Assembly (NCBI RefSeq): GCF_022024035.1 | Contig: NZ_CP091787.1 | Coordinates: 2,542,001-2,606,000 of the forward strand | DNA: 64,000 bases | Source: Prevotella sp. E13-17 | Lineage (GTDB): Bacteria > Bacteroidota > Bacteroidia > Bacteroidales > Bacteroidaceae | Direction of reading: 5' to 3' | In this document: in pieces, positions 34,524 through 43,564 of the stretch | Numbering within the stretch: the first letter of the stretch is position 1 | Layout of the letters: each line of letters begins with the position of its first letter | Notes under the pieces: generated by a model | Database searches by the model: none | What the model was told of the DNA's origin: nothing | What the model saw: the letters and a program-made list of their open reading frames with translations, nothing else | Made by a program: the position numbers and the translations under genes

Positions 34524-35963
34524 TTACTCCGCCTTTACTTCAGAAGCAGCTTTCTTGACTGCAGTCTTCTTCGGTGCTGCTTTCTTGACAGGGGCAGACT
34601 TCTTTGCTGCAGGTGCCTTTTTAGCTGGAGCGGGCTTCTTTGCCGCAGGCTTTTCTGCCTCGACAGGCTGCAGCTTTGCAAGTTTAGCCTTCAGACGCTC
34701 AATCTCAATATCCTTCATTTCAATCTCATCACCCTGATTTTTTATGGTGGTGAGTAGCGAGTTAAGCTGTTCATTGTCAATCTCCTCAGGATACAGCGCA
34801 TTGACACGATTGATAAAATCGCCCAAGATATTCATGTAATTGGTAAAGGCATCAAACGGACCACTGTAAATGCCACGATCCAAGCCCACGTTAGAAGGCT
34901 TAGTGGTCATAAAGCGGAAGTTGTTGCTGGCTTGCAGGTAGTCCCAGTCTTGGTTAAGACGGGGATCATTGGCAATGAGCAAACGGTCGGCCACACTGTA
35001 CAACTTGTTGAAAGCTTCGTGCTGCATAGCGTTTCCCAACCAACAGCTGACGTCACGCTCTTCATCAACCCACGACAGCGTATCGGGCACATCAAGCGCA
35101 CCCACACTCTTGGTCTTCAGACATATCTCTGTGGGGGTGGAGAAAGTGATGCCCTTGGCCTTAGCACATACTGGCAGTGCTTTCATAAACTCCAAGATAT
35201 TTGAACTCAACGGCTGAGCAATGCCTAGTGCCGACAACTCCATGAAGATATTGATGAACTGCTCATCTTCTGGCAGGCGGGCGATGCGATCGATATAGGC
35301 ATCAGCAAAGAGGGGATAGCCCTCCCACTCGGCATTATTGAAACGCAAAGAGATATCATCACTAAACTCAACATCGCGCAACAACAGCTTCAGCGATGGA
35401 GCCATGTTACAATTATAAATATAATGTGGCGACTTCCATCCCAACACATGCTTTGCGCCCTCAGTCAGCATGCCCTTGAAGCCCATGCTGGCTACCTGAG
35501 CACCGATCTCGTCACTATAGATGAGCGAAGAGTTGCGGAACACTGTAGGTTTCTTGCCAAAGAGTTCCTCAATCTTCTTGCACTGCTTCTGCACATCGCG
35601 AATGAAGGCCTCGGTATTGGCCAGCGACGACAGACCGTGGCTATAAGGCTCGGCCAAGAACTCGACACAACCGGTTTCGTTCAGCTCCTGCAACTTCTCT
35701 ATAACCTGAGGAGCATGGAACTCCAACTGCTCGATACCCGTTCCAGAGAGTGAGAAAGCCACCTTGAAGTACTTGCCGTTGTCCTTGATCATCTGCAACA
35801 GAGCATTCAAGGCTGGCATATAGCTGCGCTCAGCAATATCGCTGATGCTACGCTCATTCTCGTAGTCATCGTAGTAATAATGATCTGTACCAATATCGAA
35901 GAAACGGTAACGCTTCAGATGAATAATCTGATGTATCTCAAAATATAAACAAATTGTTTTCAT
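34524..35963 (-). CDS. GH57 family alpha-amylase/glucanotransferase-like with Lys-Ala-Pro tail
   Basis: A 479-aa cytosolic protein whose first ~420 residues match GH57: CLYFEIHQIIHLKRYRFFDIG (catalytic-barrel opening HQxxHL), VAFSLSGTGIEQLE, GCVEFLAEPYSHGLSSL, FGKKPTVFRNSSLIYSDEIG and the expected nucleophile region WKSPHYIYN, with a late DDISLRFNN. A coiled segment (IKNQGDEIEMKDIEIERLKAKLAKLQ) is followed by a ~45-residue tail of Lys/Ala/Pro repeats like histone H1. GH57 enzymes act on alpha-glucans such as glycogen. It ends the operon GH133-GT4-GH57. The tail is not part of the GH57 fold and may bind anionic polymers. Confidence 0.85.
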   Translation of the reverse strand: MKTICLYFEIHQIIHLKRYRFFDIGTDHYYYDDYENERSISDIAERSYMPALNALLQMIKDNGKYFKVAFSLSGTGIEQLEFHAPQVIEKLQELNETGCVEFLAEPYSHGLSSLANTEAFIRDVQKQCKKIEELFGKKPTVFRNSSLIYSDEIGAQVASMGFKGMLTEGAKHVLGWKSPHYIYNCNMAPSLKLLLRDVEFSDDISLRFNNAEWEGYPLFADAYIDRIARLPEDEQFINIFMELSALGIAQPLSSNILEFMKALPVCAKAKGITFSTPTEICLKTKSVGALDVPDTLSWVDEERDVSCWLGNAMQHEAFNKLYSVADRLLIANDPRLNQDWDYLQASNNFRFMTTKPSNVGLDRGIYSGPFDAFTNYMNILGDFINRVNALYPEEIDNEQLNSLLTTIKNQGDEIEMKDIEIERLKAKLAKLQPVEAEKPAAKKPAPAKKAPAAKKSAPVKKAAPKKTAVKKAASEVKAE

Positions 35964-35970
35964 AATTTAA

Positions 35971-36080
35971 ACCCCCTCTCTTATCCCCCCGAGGGAGGAA
36001 GACCATGCAGGGAGCATTGGGTCTTTGAATTTAGTAAATGAATCTAACTACTCCTCCCCTCGGGGAGGCCGGGAGGGGGT
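35971..36080. repeat. Imperfect 30-bp inverted repeat (CCCCTC/GAGGGG) inside the glycogen operon
   Basis: Left arm ACCCCCTCTCTTATCCCCCC... (35971-36000) is the near reverse complement of the right arm 36051-36080 (ends CCGGGAGGGGGT), with a ~50-nt AT-rich loop. This looks like an intergenic palindromic element common in Bacteroidota. It fills the gap between the GT4 stop codon, which begins at 36082 within the flank, and the GH57 start, so its transcript would form a large hairpin. Confidence 0.75.
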
Positions 36081-37348
36081 CACTCCCACCCTAAAGTGCG
36101 TCTGTAGAGTGTGCGAATCCACTTGCCTACTTTATCCCAGGTGATCTGATCAACCTCTTTCTTTCCTTCCTCTTTCAGATAGTTGAACAGCGACTCGTTG
36201 ACGCAAATTGAATAGATGGAGTCGGCTAAAGCATGCACATCCCAGTAGTCCACCTTGATACAGTTGTTAAGAATCTCGGCACATCCCGATTGCTTCGAAA
36301 TGATGGAAGGTGTGCCGCATTGCATCGCTTCAAGTGGTGAGATGCCAAAAGGTTCACTGACCGAAGGCATCACATAGACATCTGAGGCTTTCAAACATTC
36401 GTAAACCTGTTTGCCACGCATAAAGCCGGGGAAGTGGAAGCGGTCTGCTATGCCACGTTCGGCAGCCAAATAAATCATAGCATCCATCATATCTCCAGAG
36501 CCAGCCATACAGAAACGTACGTTGCGGGTGCGATGCAACACCATGTTGGCAGCCTCAACAAAATACTCCGGCCCCTTCTGCATGGTGATTCGTCCCAGGA
36601 ATGTCACCACTTTCTCCTTGCCAGTATGATCCTCACGTGGAATATCCTGGTATTCCTGTGGCAGAGGATAAACAGCATTGTGCACTGTGAAGCACTTGCG
36701 CGGATCCTGATGATACTGGTTGATGACTGTCTGGCGGGTTAGTTCCGACACGCACATAATGCAGTCGGCATTGTCCATGCCGTTCTTCTCAATAGAATAG
36801 ACGGTGGGGTTCACCTTGCCACGGCTGCGGTCAAAGTCGGTGGCATGCACATGAATACAGAGCGGCTTGCCACTGACTTGCTTGGCATGAATGCCAGCAG
36901 GGAACGTCAGCCAGTCGTGAGCGTGGATAATATCGAAATCCTCTGTTCGAGCCACCACACCAGCAATGATAGAATAGTTATTGATTTCCTCGTGCAGATT
37001 GCCCGGATAGCCACCAGCGAACTCCATTGCACCGAGGTCATTGACATGCATGTAATTGAAGTCAGCATAGATATGTTCGCGAAGACGGAAATAGTAGTCA
37101 GGATCCATAATGTTGCCCACACGACTCTTCACATAGTCATAGTTCACATCACGATAAGCAATAGGCACCGCATTCATCGCCACAATGCGACAAGCATGCT
37201 GACTTTCATCTCCGAAAGGATGCGGCAGACAGAGCACCGTCTCTATATCGCCCTGAGCTTTCAGACCTTCAGATATACCGTAATTTGCAGTGGCAAGTCC
37301 ACCAAATACATGAGGAGGATACTCCCATCCAAACATTAATACTTTCAT
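36080..37348 (-). CDS. GT4 family glycosyltransferase, glycogen/starch synthase-like
   Basis: A 422-aa GT-B enzyme. It starts MKVLMFGWEYPPHVFGGLATANYGISEGL, where the GGL loop binds ADP/UDP-glucose, has FDIIHAHDWLTFPAGIHAK, CVSELTRQTV, VVTFLGRITMQKGPEYFVEAA and the donor-site EX7E motif within MPSVSEPFGISPLEAMQCGTPSI. This resembles the Bacteroidota GT4 that sits between debranching enzyme and GH57 genes and is considered a glycogen synthase. It follows the GH133 gene after 16 nt. Acts in the cytosol on alpha-1,4-glucan (inferred). Confidence 0.88.
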   Translation of the reverse strand: MKVLMFGWEYPPHVFGGLATANYGISEGLKAQGDIETVLCLPHPFGDESQHACRIVAMNAVPIAYRDVNYDYVKSRVGNIMDPDYYFRLREHIYADFNYMHVNDLGAMEFAGGYPGNLHEEINNYSIIAGVVARTEDFDIIHAHDWLTFPAGIHAKQVSGKPLCIHVHATDFDRSRGKVNPTVYSIEKNGMDNADCIMCVSELTRQTVINQYHQDPRKCFTVHNAVYPLPQEYQDIPREDHTGKEKVVTFLGRITMQKGPEYFVEAANMVLHRTRNVRFCMAGSGDMMDAMIYLAAERGIADRFHFPGFMRGKQVYECLKASDVYVMPSVSEPFGISPLEAMQCGTPSIISKQSGCAEILNNCIKVDYWDVHALADSIYSICVNESLFNYLKEEGKKEVDQITWDKVGKWIRTLYRRTLGWE

Positions 37349-37364
37349 TGTCGTTCCTCCTTAT

Positions 37365-39314
37365 TTATTTTTGATAACTATACTTCTCCAACAATTTCAT
37401 GGTGCGCAGAATCTCTGCCACATTAATGGCAAACGACATGGCGCCACGTCCATGGAATGGAGGATTACCATCGAAAAGCTCAGAGATTGTGCCAATGGCA
37501 TGATAGTCCATCTCATCCTCGTATCCCACCATCATTCGCTCAATAAACGAAAGGCGCGTACGCTTGTAGAGCTTCAGGCTGGCTTCCATATAGAAGCCGC
37601 CAAGCCACGGCCATGCAGTTCCTTGATGGTAGGCATAATCGCGCTGTGTCTGTGGTCCAACATACATGGGATTATAGCCTCCGCTCTTTGGCGACAACGA
37701 ACGCAGACCTTTGGGGGTCAGCAGTTCGCGGGTACAGATATCGACAACGCTCTTCATCTGTTGTTGAGATAGTGGCGAATAGTCGAGTGCCACGGCAAAA
37801 ATCTGATTAGGACGGACGCTCCAGTCCATGTTGGTTCCATCGACATAGTCAAGCAGATAACCATACTCGTTAACAAAAGTATCGACGAATGACTGCTTAC
37901 ACTTTGCCGCAATATCTTCCAACATAGCTGCACCCTTGGGGTCGTTATGTTCTGCAGCCATTGATGCGCAGAATTTCAACGCATTATACCATAAGGCATT
38001 GAACTCTACGATGTATCCAGAACGAGGAACAACAGGATGGCCATTGGCGGTAGAGTTCATCCAAGTCACCGCTTTGTCGCGACCATCGGAATAAACAAGA
38101 CCATTGTCATCCAGACGCAGATTAGGATGTTTGCCGTTCTTAATATATTTTACGATATCGTTCAGCAACTTGCCATAAAGTTCAAAACAGCGATCACGTC
38201 CTACATATTTGGCATATTGCTGAATGGCCCACACAGCCCACAACATGACGTCGGGCTGGTCTATCTCGTAGATTTGCACAGAAAGAGGTTTCCCCTCCAT
38301 AAACTCGTAAAGTCCGCGCTCGGCCGTTTTCATCACCAATTCAAAATAGTCGTTTTCGCCAATAGAAAGCGTCAGACCTGGCAGCGCAATAAACGTATCG
38401 CGGCCACGAGCCTTGAACCAAGGATAGCCTGCAAGCAAATAGCGGTCATCGTTGGGCTTACGATTATGAAACTGATGGGCTGCTGCTACCAGACAATGAT
38501 AGAAGTTGTCGCGAGGTGTACGCAAAGTCAACTCGTCCTGAAACAACTTTTTCAAGCTACTGGTTTTAATACTTGAGGTAGAAGCGGCAAAGATAATGCT
38601 TTCGCCCTTCTTGATAGGCACCTCAAAATAGCCGGGCACGTAGAGGTCTTCGTTTGAAGCATAGCCACGCTCCTGCTCTTTAGGATATTCAATGCCACGA
38701 TACCAGTCGGGCTGGAACACAAATTCGCACTTCTTATTGAACTGCATGTATAGGTCTGGATAGCCCGCATACATACATGTTCTGATTCCATTCTCCACCT
38801 CATGATACTCCCGACTTGCCACAGAGTTCTCGTGGGTGAACTGACGAACGGAACGAAATGCCAGGAAGGGACGGAAGCGCAACGTGGTAGCCGAGTGTGC
38901 ATCCTCAAGAGTATATCGAATCAAAATGCGGTCTTCGTATGCTTGAAAGATGCTCTCACGCTTCAGGATAACACCACCCACACGGTAAGTCGTCGTAGGA
39001 ATCACGCTGGCATCAAACTCTCGAATGTACTTATGTCCTTTAGGGCTGTAGTTGTTGCCCTGATACTTGTGGAGTCCCAAGTTAAACTCCGCGCCGTGTT
39101 GTATCACCGTACAATCGAGCGATGACAGAAGAACATGGTTCTCATCATCGAGCTCAGGCACTGGGACAACCAACAGTCCATGGTATTTTCGCGTATTGCA
39201 GTCCACCAGCGTAGAACTGCTATAGGCACCAGAACGGTTTGTACGGAGTAATTCGCGACGAAGACTTTCCTCCAAGTTTGTCATCACGGCCTTCTCAAAT
39301 CGTAAATAACTCAT
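37365..39314 (-). CDS. Glycogen debranching enzyme (amylo-alpha-1,6-glucosidase type, GH133)
   Basis: A 649-aa cytosolic protein. The N-terminal domain (LRRELLRTNRSGAYSSSTLVDCNTRKYHGLLV) and the (alpha/alpha)6 barrel with RYLLAGYPWFKARGRDTFIALPGLTLS, WMNSTANGHPVVPRSGYIVEFNALWYNALKF and RDYAYHQGTAWPWLGGFYMEA match bacterial GDE/GH133. It removes alpha-1,6 branches from glycogen. First gene of the operon with the GT4 and GH57 genes; promoter TTTG-N19-TACTTTTG upstream. Confidence 0.9.
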   Translation of the reverse strand: MSYLRFEKAVMTNLEESLRRELLRTNRSGAYSSSTLVDCNTRKYHGLLVVPVPELDDENHVLLSSLDCTVIQHGAEFNLGLHKYQGNNYSPKGHKYIREFDASVIPTTTYRVGGVILKRESIFQAYEDRILIRYTLEDAHSATTLRFRPFLAFRSVRQFTHENSVASREYHEVENGIRTCMYAGYPDLYMQFNKKCEFVFQPDWYRGIEYPKEQERGYASNEDLYVPGYFEVPIKKGESIIFAASTSSIKTSSLKKLFQDELTLRTPRDNFYHCLVAAAHQFHNRKPNDDRYLLAGYPWFKARGRDTFIALPGLTLSIGENDYFELVMKTAERGLYEFMEGKPLSVQIYEIDQPDVMLWAVWAIQQYAKYVGRDRCFELYGKLLNDIVKYIKNGKHPNLRLDDNGLVYSDGRDKAVTWMNSTANGHPVVPRSGYIVEFNALWYNALKFCASMAAEHNDPKGAAMLEDIAAKCKQSFVDTFVNEYGYLLDYVDGTNMDWSVRPNQIFAVALDYSPLSQQQMKSVVDICTRELLTPKGLRSLSPKSGGYNPMYVGPQTQRDYAYHQGTAWPWLGGFYMEASLKLYKRTRLSFIERMMVGYEDEMDYHAIGTISELFDGNPPFHGRGAMSFAINVAEILRTMKLLEKYSYQK

Positions 39315-39372
39315 AGTTCCTATTTATTTAAGGGTTTTTTGATCGTATCTTCAGTTTTAGATTTTGATTTCC

Positions 39373-39403
39373 CAAAAGTACACATTTTTTGTGTCACGGC
39401 AAA
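39373..39403 (-). promoter_or_regulatory. Promoter of the glycogen operon
   Basis: Minus strand TTTG (39403-39400), 19 nt, TACTTTTG (39380-39373), with a ~59-nt leader to ATG 39314. Confidence 0.75.
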
Positions 39404-39462
39404 AAAAAAGCCTGATTATTTTGCTTTTTAGTGAAAAAAAACGCCTTTTTTATCATCCAGTG

Positions 39463-39493
39463 TTTGACAATTATATAAAAATACGTACCTTTG
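39463..39493 (+). promoter_or_regulatory. Promoter of the Crp/Fnr-type regulator
   Basis: TTTG (39463-39466), 19 nt, TACCTTTG (39486-39493); divergent from the glycogen operon promoter 60 bp away. Confidence 0.75.
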
Positions 39494-39539
39494 TCCACCG
39501 AAAACATCATGTAAAACTTAGATTTTATTTAGGAAGCGA

Positions 39540-40232
39540 ATGACAGACGACAAGATTGAAATAGCCAAATCAATATCAAACATTTGGTTTTTCATGACAG
39601 CCCAACAACAAGACATGTTTTTGGAACACATGGAAATAGAACACTACATGGAGACAGAAGTCATATTCCATGAAGGCGACACAGCCACACATACTTTCTA
39701 TGTTTATCAAGGACGTGTAAAGAACGAAATGCTTGGTCTTGACAACAAGCAGCACGTCATCAGCATGGCGCCTGCTGGCCATATCTTTGCCAGTCAGTCA
39801 CCTTTCGGTAGAAGTGTGTATAACTGTACAGCCATAGCAACCGAAGACTCGGTCATTGCCAAAGTGCCCAACGATATCGTTTATCATCTGGTAGAGTCCA
39901 ATCCTCAGATAGCCTTGATGTATATTCGTGCTTTCTCAGAACGCATCGACACATTGATTCGCCGCATTCAGAATTTACAAAGAAAGCACATACGCGGAAA
40001 GATGGCAGACATGCTGCTTTTCCTTAAAGACAAATGCGGATATGAGGCCGATGGCAAGACGCTCAATGCCCACCCCAGCCGAAAAGAGATTGCCAACGCT
40101 GCCTACATGGACATCAGCAATGCCATTCGCACGCTATCGGCATTTGCTAAAGAGGGAGTCATTGCTCTAGACGGAAGACGTTATACCATTCTCGACGAAA
40201 AGAAGTTGCTGTGGATTTCTCAAAAAGAGTAA
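39540..40232 (+). CDS. Crp/Fnr family transcriptional regulator
   Basis: A 230-aa regulator with an N-terminal cyclic-nucleotide-like beta roll (ETEVIFHEGDTATHTFYVYQGRVK, ~residues 38-62), a long dimer helix (LVESNPQIALMYIRAFSERIDTLIRRIQNL) and a C-terminal winged HTH (HPSRKEIANAAYMDISNAIRTLSAFAKEGVIAL). The cAMP-contact RxS of Crp is not evident and there is no Fnr-type Cys cluster, so the ligand is unknown. It is divergent from the glycogen operon, which may be one of its targets (inference). Confidence 0.88.
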   Translation: MTDDKIEIAKSISNIWFFMTAQQQDMFLEHMEIEHYMETEVIFHEGDTATHTFYVYQGRVKNEMLGLDNKQHVISMAPAGHIFASQSPFGRSVYNCTAIATEDSVIAKVPNDIVYHLVESNPQIALMYIRAFSERIDTLIRRIQNLQRKHIRGKMADMLLFLKDKCGYEADGKTLNAHPSRKEIANAAYMDISNAIRTLSAFAKEGVIALDGRRYTILDEKKLLWISQKE

Positions 40233-40243
40233 CTCCACCACAG

Positions 40244-41176
40244 TCAATCAGGTATCAGGAAATTAATCTTCTCTGGGAGCACATGAATAGAAAAAGATTC
40301 GGCTGGCGACTCCCATAGTCGGCCGTCTATGCCAATTCGGATTTTCTTTGCCTCATCTACGTTCAATTTTCTGGCACGATAGGGATGCACACTACGATGG
40401 TTCAGCAATCGTCCTGTGACTAACAGCCAAAGACCATTCAGAAGCTGTTTGACACTAGAATTATACACAACCGACACATCCAGCATTCCACTATAAGGCA
40501 CAGCATTAGGTGTTTGTCCGTAGCCAAGAGCATTTCCGACGCAAACGGTCATCACCTTACGGTCTATGATTTCTGAGTTTATATCAATACGCATCTTATA
40601 GTCGTGGCGATGGAATATCATTACCACCAGAGAAGACAAGAAAGCCAGTTTGACGGAGCCTAACATCTGACGAGCCTGACGACGCAAGTTCATAATGTCA
40701 GCTATCAATCCCATGTTGACACAATTCAGGAAATACAGACAGGTATCATGTCCTTCTTCATCTTTAAACGTGATACATCCCAAGTCCACCTTTCTCACAC
40801 GTTGCTTCAACAACCATTCTACAGATTGCGCGTCTTCACGTTCAGTAAATCCCCAAAAGCGAGCGAAGTCGTTCAACAAGCCATTAGGTATAACGCCGAG
40901 AGAGATTCGGTTGCGCACCTCTTCATCCTCACGCATCAGGCAGTTCACCGCATCATTCAATGCAGAGTCTCCGCCCACGATGATAATCGTCTTATAACCA
41001 TTGCGAATCAACATTGTCATCAGACGCTCCACACTGTCAGCGGCTTCGCTCTGCACCATATCATAGAGCACACCACGACTATCCAGCTCCTGCTGAATAC
41101 GCATCCAATGCTGACGATGACGCCCCAACCCCTTTTTAGGGCAATAAAGAATACCCCATCTCTCTACTTCTGCCAT
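40244..41176 (-). CDS. Diacylglycerol/lipid kinase family protein
   Basis: A 310-aa protein of the DAGK catalytic family (DgkB/YegS type). The nucleotide-binding motif is IIVGGDSALNDAVN (GGDGTxNEV variant with Ser-Ala in place of Gly-Thr), followed by LGVIPNGLLNDFARFWG, a structural site KVDLGCITFKDEEG, VCVGNALGYGQ and the late GIDGRLWES. Enzymes of this fold phosphorylate diacylglycerol or related lipids. It overlaps miaA by 13 nt, so it is translated from the miaA transcript. The changed GGD motif makes activity likely but less certain. Confidence 0.82.
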   Translation of the reverse strand: MAEVERWGILYCPKKGLGRHRQHWMRIQQELDSRGVLYDMVQSEAADSVERLMTMLIRNGYKTIIIVGGDSALNDAVNCLMREDEEVRNRISLGVIPNGLLNDFARFWGFTEREDAQSVEWLLKQRVRKVDLGCITFKDEEGHDTCLYFLNCVNMGLIADIMNLRRQARQMLGSVKLAFLSSLVVMIFHRHDYKMRIDINSEIIDRKVMTVCVGNALGYGQTPNAVPYSGMLDVSVVYNSSVKQLLNGLWLLVTGRLLNHRSVHPYRARKLNVDEAKKIRIGIDGRLWESPAESFSIHVLPEKINFLIPD

Positions 41177-42093
41177 ATCTCGATTATCTTATTAACTTTC
41201 GCTTCCATCGGTAGTGTTGCATCAATCCAATGAATATGCATGCCTCGTCTCTCCATACCTCGGAACCAGGTCATCTGACGTTTTGCAAACTGATGGATAG
41301 CAATCTCCAGTTGTCGGAACATCTCATCGTAGGTCAATTTCCCGATGACGTACTCCGTCAAGTATTTATACTCCAGACCATAATAAATAAGATCTTCAGG
41401 CTGAACACCGTCTGCTATCAGACCGCGCACCTCATCAACCATACCTTCAGCCAGTCTGGCCTTCAGCCGTCGGGTTATCTTTTCACGGCGCAAATCTCGG
41501 TCAATGTTTACACCAATGAGCAGCGTTCCCTCTCCTATTCCGTCCGAAGAATCATTATCCTCGCGCGAATTCTGAGCCTGCTGACTACCATACTCTATCT
41601 CTATAGCTCTGATGGCTCGCTGCGCTGTATCAACATCAGTCGTGTTATGCATCACAGAGCCATTCTTTGCTTTGAGCTCCTTGAGCATTTGTGTCAATTC
41701 CTCAAGGCTTTTTCCTTCAAGACGAGCACGCAATTCAGGATTCTGAGGTACGGACGACAACTGGTAGTTCTTCAGCACAGCCTCTATATAAAGGCCAGTG
41801 CCGCCACATAGAATCGGTGTTCTACCTCGTTCAAGAATATCCTGATAAGCCCGAAGGAAGTCCTGCTGATACTGAAAGAGATTATATTTCGTTCCGGGTT
41901 CACAGATGTCAATCAGATGATAAGGCACGTCCTCGTATTCCACCAGGTCCTTACCTGTGCCTAAATCCATTTTGCGATACACCTGACGCGAGTCGGCAGA
42001 GATTATCTCACCGTCCACTCGTTTTGCCACAGCCACAGCCAAAGGCGTCTTCCCGCTGGCCGTAGGTCCAAGTATGGTTATCATCTGTTTCAT
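41164..42093 (-). CDS. miaA: tRNA dimethylallyltransferase
   Basis: A 309-aa enzyme with P-loop ILGPTASGKTPLAVAVA, DGEIISADSRQVYRKMDLGTGKD, YHLIDICEPGTKYNLFQYQ and LCGGTGLYIEAVLKNY, then a zinc-free C-terminal HQFAKRQMTWFRG. It isoprenylates A37 of tRNAs reading UNN codons. ATG at 42093 lies only 8 nt after a -7 box (42109-42102), so the message may be leaderless or start at the downstream Met at codon 4. It shares its transcript with the lipid-kinase gene. Confidence 0.95.
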   Translation of the reverse strand: MKQMITILGPTASGKTPLAVAVAKRVDGEIISADSRQVYRKMDLGTGKDLVEYEDVPYHLIDICEPGTKYNLFQYQQDFLRAYQDILERGRTPILCGGTGLYIEAVLKNYQLSSVPQNPELRARLEGKSLEELTQMLKELKAKNGSVMHNTTDVDTAQRAIRAIEIEYGSQQAQNSREDNDSSDGIGEGTLLIGVNIDRDLRREKITRRLKARLAEGMVDEVRGLIADGVQPEDLIYYGLEYKYLTEYVIGKLTYDEMFRQLEIAIHQFAKRQMTWFRGMERRGMHIHWIDATLPMEAKVNKIIEIWQK

Positions 42094-42101
42094 ATCTATT
42101 G

Positions 42102-42160
42102 CAAAAGTACGAAATAATATCTAATCTGAGCACTTTATCCAGAAAAAGTTTGTACCTTTG
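42102..42160. promoter_or_regulatory. Divergent promoters with almost no leader (miaA / EamA transporter)
   Basis: Minus strand TACTTTTG at 42109-42102 ends 8 nt before the miaA ATG; plus strand TACCTTTG at 42153-42160 ends 8 nt before the transporter ATG at 42169. Transcription would begin at or next to each start codon. No -33 TTTG was seen for either. Confidence 0.6.
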
Positions 42161-42168
42161 TACACGTT

Positions 42169-43080
42169 ATGGATAACAAGCAACCACTTTATGCACATCT
42201 GTCGATGTTTGCTGCATGTGCCATCTGGGGACTGATGGCACCATTGGGAAAAGACGCCATGAACAACGGGCTTGATGGTCCATCAATGGTGATGATTCGC
42301 GTGATGGGCGGTGCAGTCCTGTTCTGGATAGCTTCGCTTTTCACGACATACGAGCCAGTTCCATGGAAACACGTATTCACCTTTGCCGGCGCTGCTGTCT
42401 TTGGCATCGTGTGCAACCAGTGCGGTTTCACCATTGGGTTGTCGTACACCTCACCCATCAATGCCAGTATCGTCACCACGTCTATGCCCATTTTTGCCAT
42501 GCTATTGGCTGCTCTTATCCTTAAAGAGCCGCTTACCAGCAAGAAAGTGCTCGGTGTCTTAATGGGATGTAGCGGTGCATTGATGCTCATTCTCACATCA
42601 GCTACTCATGCCAGCGACAAGGTGGGCGACATCCGTGGCGATCTTTGTTGCTTGGGAGCCCAGTTTTCTTATGCGCTCTATCTGTCGGTCTTCAACAAGT
42701 TCATCAAGCAGTACAGCATCTTCACCGTCAACAAATGGATGTTTCTTTGGGCCACCATCATCCTCATGCCCATAGTCGGCCCACACACACTCACAATGAT
42801 CAGCAACGAACTGTCCACCAAGACACTTCTTGAAACTGGCTACGTTGTCTTCTTTGGCACCTTTGTAGGCTACATTCTGATCATCAAAGCCCAGAAAGTG
42901 CTGCGTCCCACAGTTGTTTCCGTCTATAACTACGTGCAACCAATTGTTGCCGTAGCCGTCAGTGTCATGACCGGAATCGGCATCATGAAGTGGAGCCATG
43001 CGCTCGCCATTATTCTGGTAGTCAGCGGTGTCACACTTGTGACCAAGTCTAAGAGTCGTCGCGACATAGAAGGCAAATAG
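42169..43080 (+). CDS. EamA/DMT family transporter
   Basis: A 303-aa inner-membrane protein with ten predicted helices in two EamA repeats: MFAACAIWGLMAPLGKDAMN at the start, NQCGFTIGLSYTSPINASIVTTSMPIFAMLLAALILKEPLTSKK as the end of repeat 1 and ...KVLRPTVVSVYNYVQPIVAVAVSV as its counterpart in repeat 2. The family exports small metabolites such as amino acids; the substrate is not predictable. Its 3' end overlaps the convergent fRMsr gene by 32 nt. Start codon sits right behind a -7 box. Confidence 0.9.
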   Translation: MDNKQPLYAHLSMFAACAIWGLMAPLGKDAMNNGLDGPSMVMIRVMGGAVLFWIASLFTTYEPVPWKHVFTFAGAAVFGIVCNQCGFTIGLSYTSPINASIVTTSMPIFAMLLAALILKEPLTSKKVLGVLMGCSGALMLILTSATHASDKVGDIRGDLCCLGAQFSYALYLSVFNKFIKQYSIFTVNKWMFLWATIILMPIVGPHTLTMISNELSTKTLLETGYVVFFGTFVGYILIIKAQKVLRPTVVSVYNYVQPIVAVAVSVMTGIGIMKWSHALAIILVVSGVTLVTKSKSRRDIEGK

Positions 43081-43510
43081 CCTCCAGATATTTCTGATCA
43101 ATACTATCAAAGGTATTCAAGTGTTCGCTATCAATGTCGAGCACAGCAATCACACGCTCGGGATCTGTCTTAGAGAAGATGGGGACCACAATCTCTGAAC
43201 GCGAAGCACTGCTACAGGCAATATGTCCAGGGAACTCCTCCACATCAGGCACCACAATAGTTTGGCGCTGCTTCCAAGCCGTACCGCAGACACCTTTTCC
43301 ATAACCTATATGCATACAGGCCACTGGTCCCTGAAAAGGACCAAGCACCAACTCGTCATTCTTCACGCGATAGAACCCAGTCCACCAAAAATTCATCTCC
43401 TGATGAAGCACCGCTGCCACATTGCTCATAATCGCGATTTGGTCGCTCTCGCCTTCCACCAAAGCACGCACCTGATTTAGCAACAACTGATACCTTTCTT
43501 CTTTTTCCAT
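43049..43510 (-). CDS. msrC: GAF-domain free methionine-(R)-sulfoxide reductase
   Basis: A 153-aa single GAF-domain protein: NFWWTGFYRVKNDELVLGPFQGPVACMHIGYGKGVCGTAW ... HIACSSASRSEIVVPI and IAVLDIDSEHLNTFD (fRMsr signature, shown in pieces). Cys65, Cys75 and Cys99 have the 10- and 24-residue spacing of the three redox Cys residues in yeast fRMsr. It reduces free Met-R-sulfoxide in the cytosol. It has its own promoter, whose -33 element lies in the loop of the gap terminator. Confidence 0.93.
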   Translation of the reverse strand: MEKEERYQLLLNQVRALVEGESDQIAIMSNVAAVLHQEMNFWWTGFYRVKNDELVLGPFQGPVACMHIGYGKGVCGTAWKQRQTIVVPDVEEFPGHIACSSASRSEIVVPIFSKTDPERVIAVLDIDSEHLNTFDSIDQKYLEAICLLCRDDS

Positions 43511-43533
43511 AGTTTCTATTTATAAAACAGCGA

Positions 43534-43564
43534 CAAAGGTACACAAAAAAAGTCGTCCGACAAA
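43534..43564 (-). promoter_or_regulatory. Promoter of the fRMsr gene
   Basis: Minus strand TTTG (43564-43561), 19 nt, TACCTTTG (43541-43534). The -33 element sits in the loop of the upstream terminator hairpin. Confidence 0.72.
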
